Notes under the pieces: generated by a model
Database searches by the model: none
The model's input: only the letters and a program-made list of their open reading frames with translations
Told to the model about the DNA's origin: nothing
Shown: in pieces, positions 5,229 to 5,270 of the stretch
How positions within the stretch are numbered: the stretch's first letter is position 1
Layout of the letters: each line of letters opens with the position of its first letter
Translations under genes and position numbers: made by a program
DNA from: Oxalobacteraceae bacterium
GTDB taxonomy: Bacteria > Pseudomonadota > Gammaproteobacteria > Burkholderiales > Burkholderiaceae_D
Length of the DNA: 5,270 nt
Direction: 5' to 3'
Assembly (NCBI GenBank): GCA_027485535.1
Contig: JAIXQV010000282.1
Location: forward strand, 1 to 5,270

Positions 5229-5270
5229 GTAAATCTTGATTCTGGGAAACTACCCTGATTTTGCCCCGAA

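Noticed and set aside
5236..5240. FNR/Anr-type site upstream of the peroxidase gene
   Set aside because: Only a TTGAT half-site is present; the matching ATCAA half is missing at the required spacing.

Overview
The window looks like chromosomal DNA of a free-living Gram-negative proteobacterium, most likely a gammaproteobacterium. It carries an AsmA-family envelope protein, a periplasmic di-heme cytochrome c peroxidase, and a stand-alone H-NOX gas sensor paired with a cyclic-di-GMP protein. Base composition appears moderate (by eye slightly above 50% GC in genes) and falls sharply in the promoter region near 3700-3800. I cannot name the species.

Layout. Positions 1-1170 (+) hold the 3' part of an AsmA-family gene whose start lies outside the window. 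Positions 1171-1287 separate it from a convergent gene and contain a 14-bp tandem repeat. Positions 1288-3108 (-) encode a soluble coiled-coil/PAS/GGDEF/EAL protein, and 3095-3655 (-) encode an H-NOX protein. These two overlap by 14 bp and almost certainly form one transcription unit. Positions 3656-4133 are a 478-bp gene-free stretch with the likely H-NOX promoter near its left end and several short direct repeats with different periods. Positions 4134-5216 (-) encode an exported di-heme cytochrome c peroxidase. The last 54 bases are its upstream region.

How it fits together. The central unit is an H-NOX/c-di-GMP signalling pair. A cytosolic heme protein senses nitric oxide and should control the GGDEF/EAL partner encoded immediately downstream, linking NO to c-di-GMP level and hence to biofilm or motility decisions. 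The H-NOX keeps the proximal His, the YxSxR heme-propionate motif and the heme-distorting Pro. It has Phe where O2-binding members have a distal Tyr, so NO selectivity is expected. The partner has an intact GGDEF site and I-site, but its EAL domain carries EAF instead of EAL and DK instead of DD in the DDFGTG motif. This suggests a mainly synthase-type output with a regulatory EAL domain, unlike the bifunctional H-NOX partners described in Shewanella woodyi. The peroxidase upstream is a separate gene with its own ribosome binding site. It has both heme-binding motifs and the distal Met, but Ala appears to stand where a catalytic Glu is normally found.

No complete, wholly undescribed system is evident. 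The points most worth following are the altered catalytic residues of the EAL domain and the peroxidase, and the unusual density of short-period repeats in both non-coding stretches.
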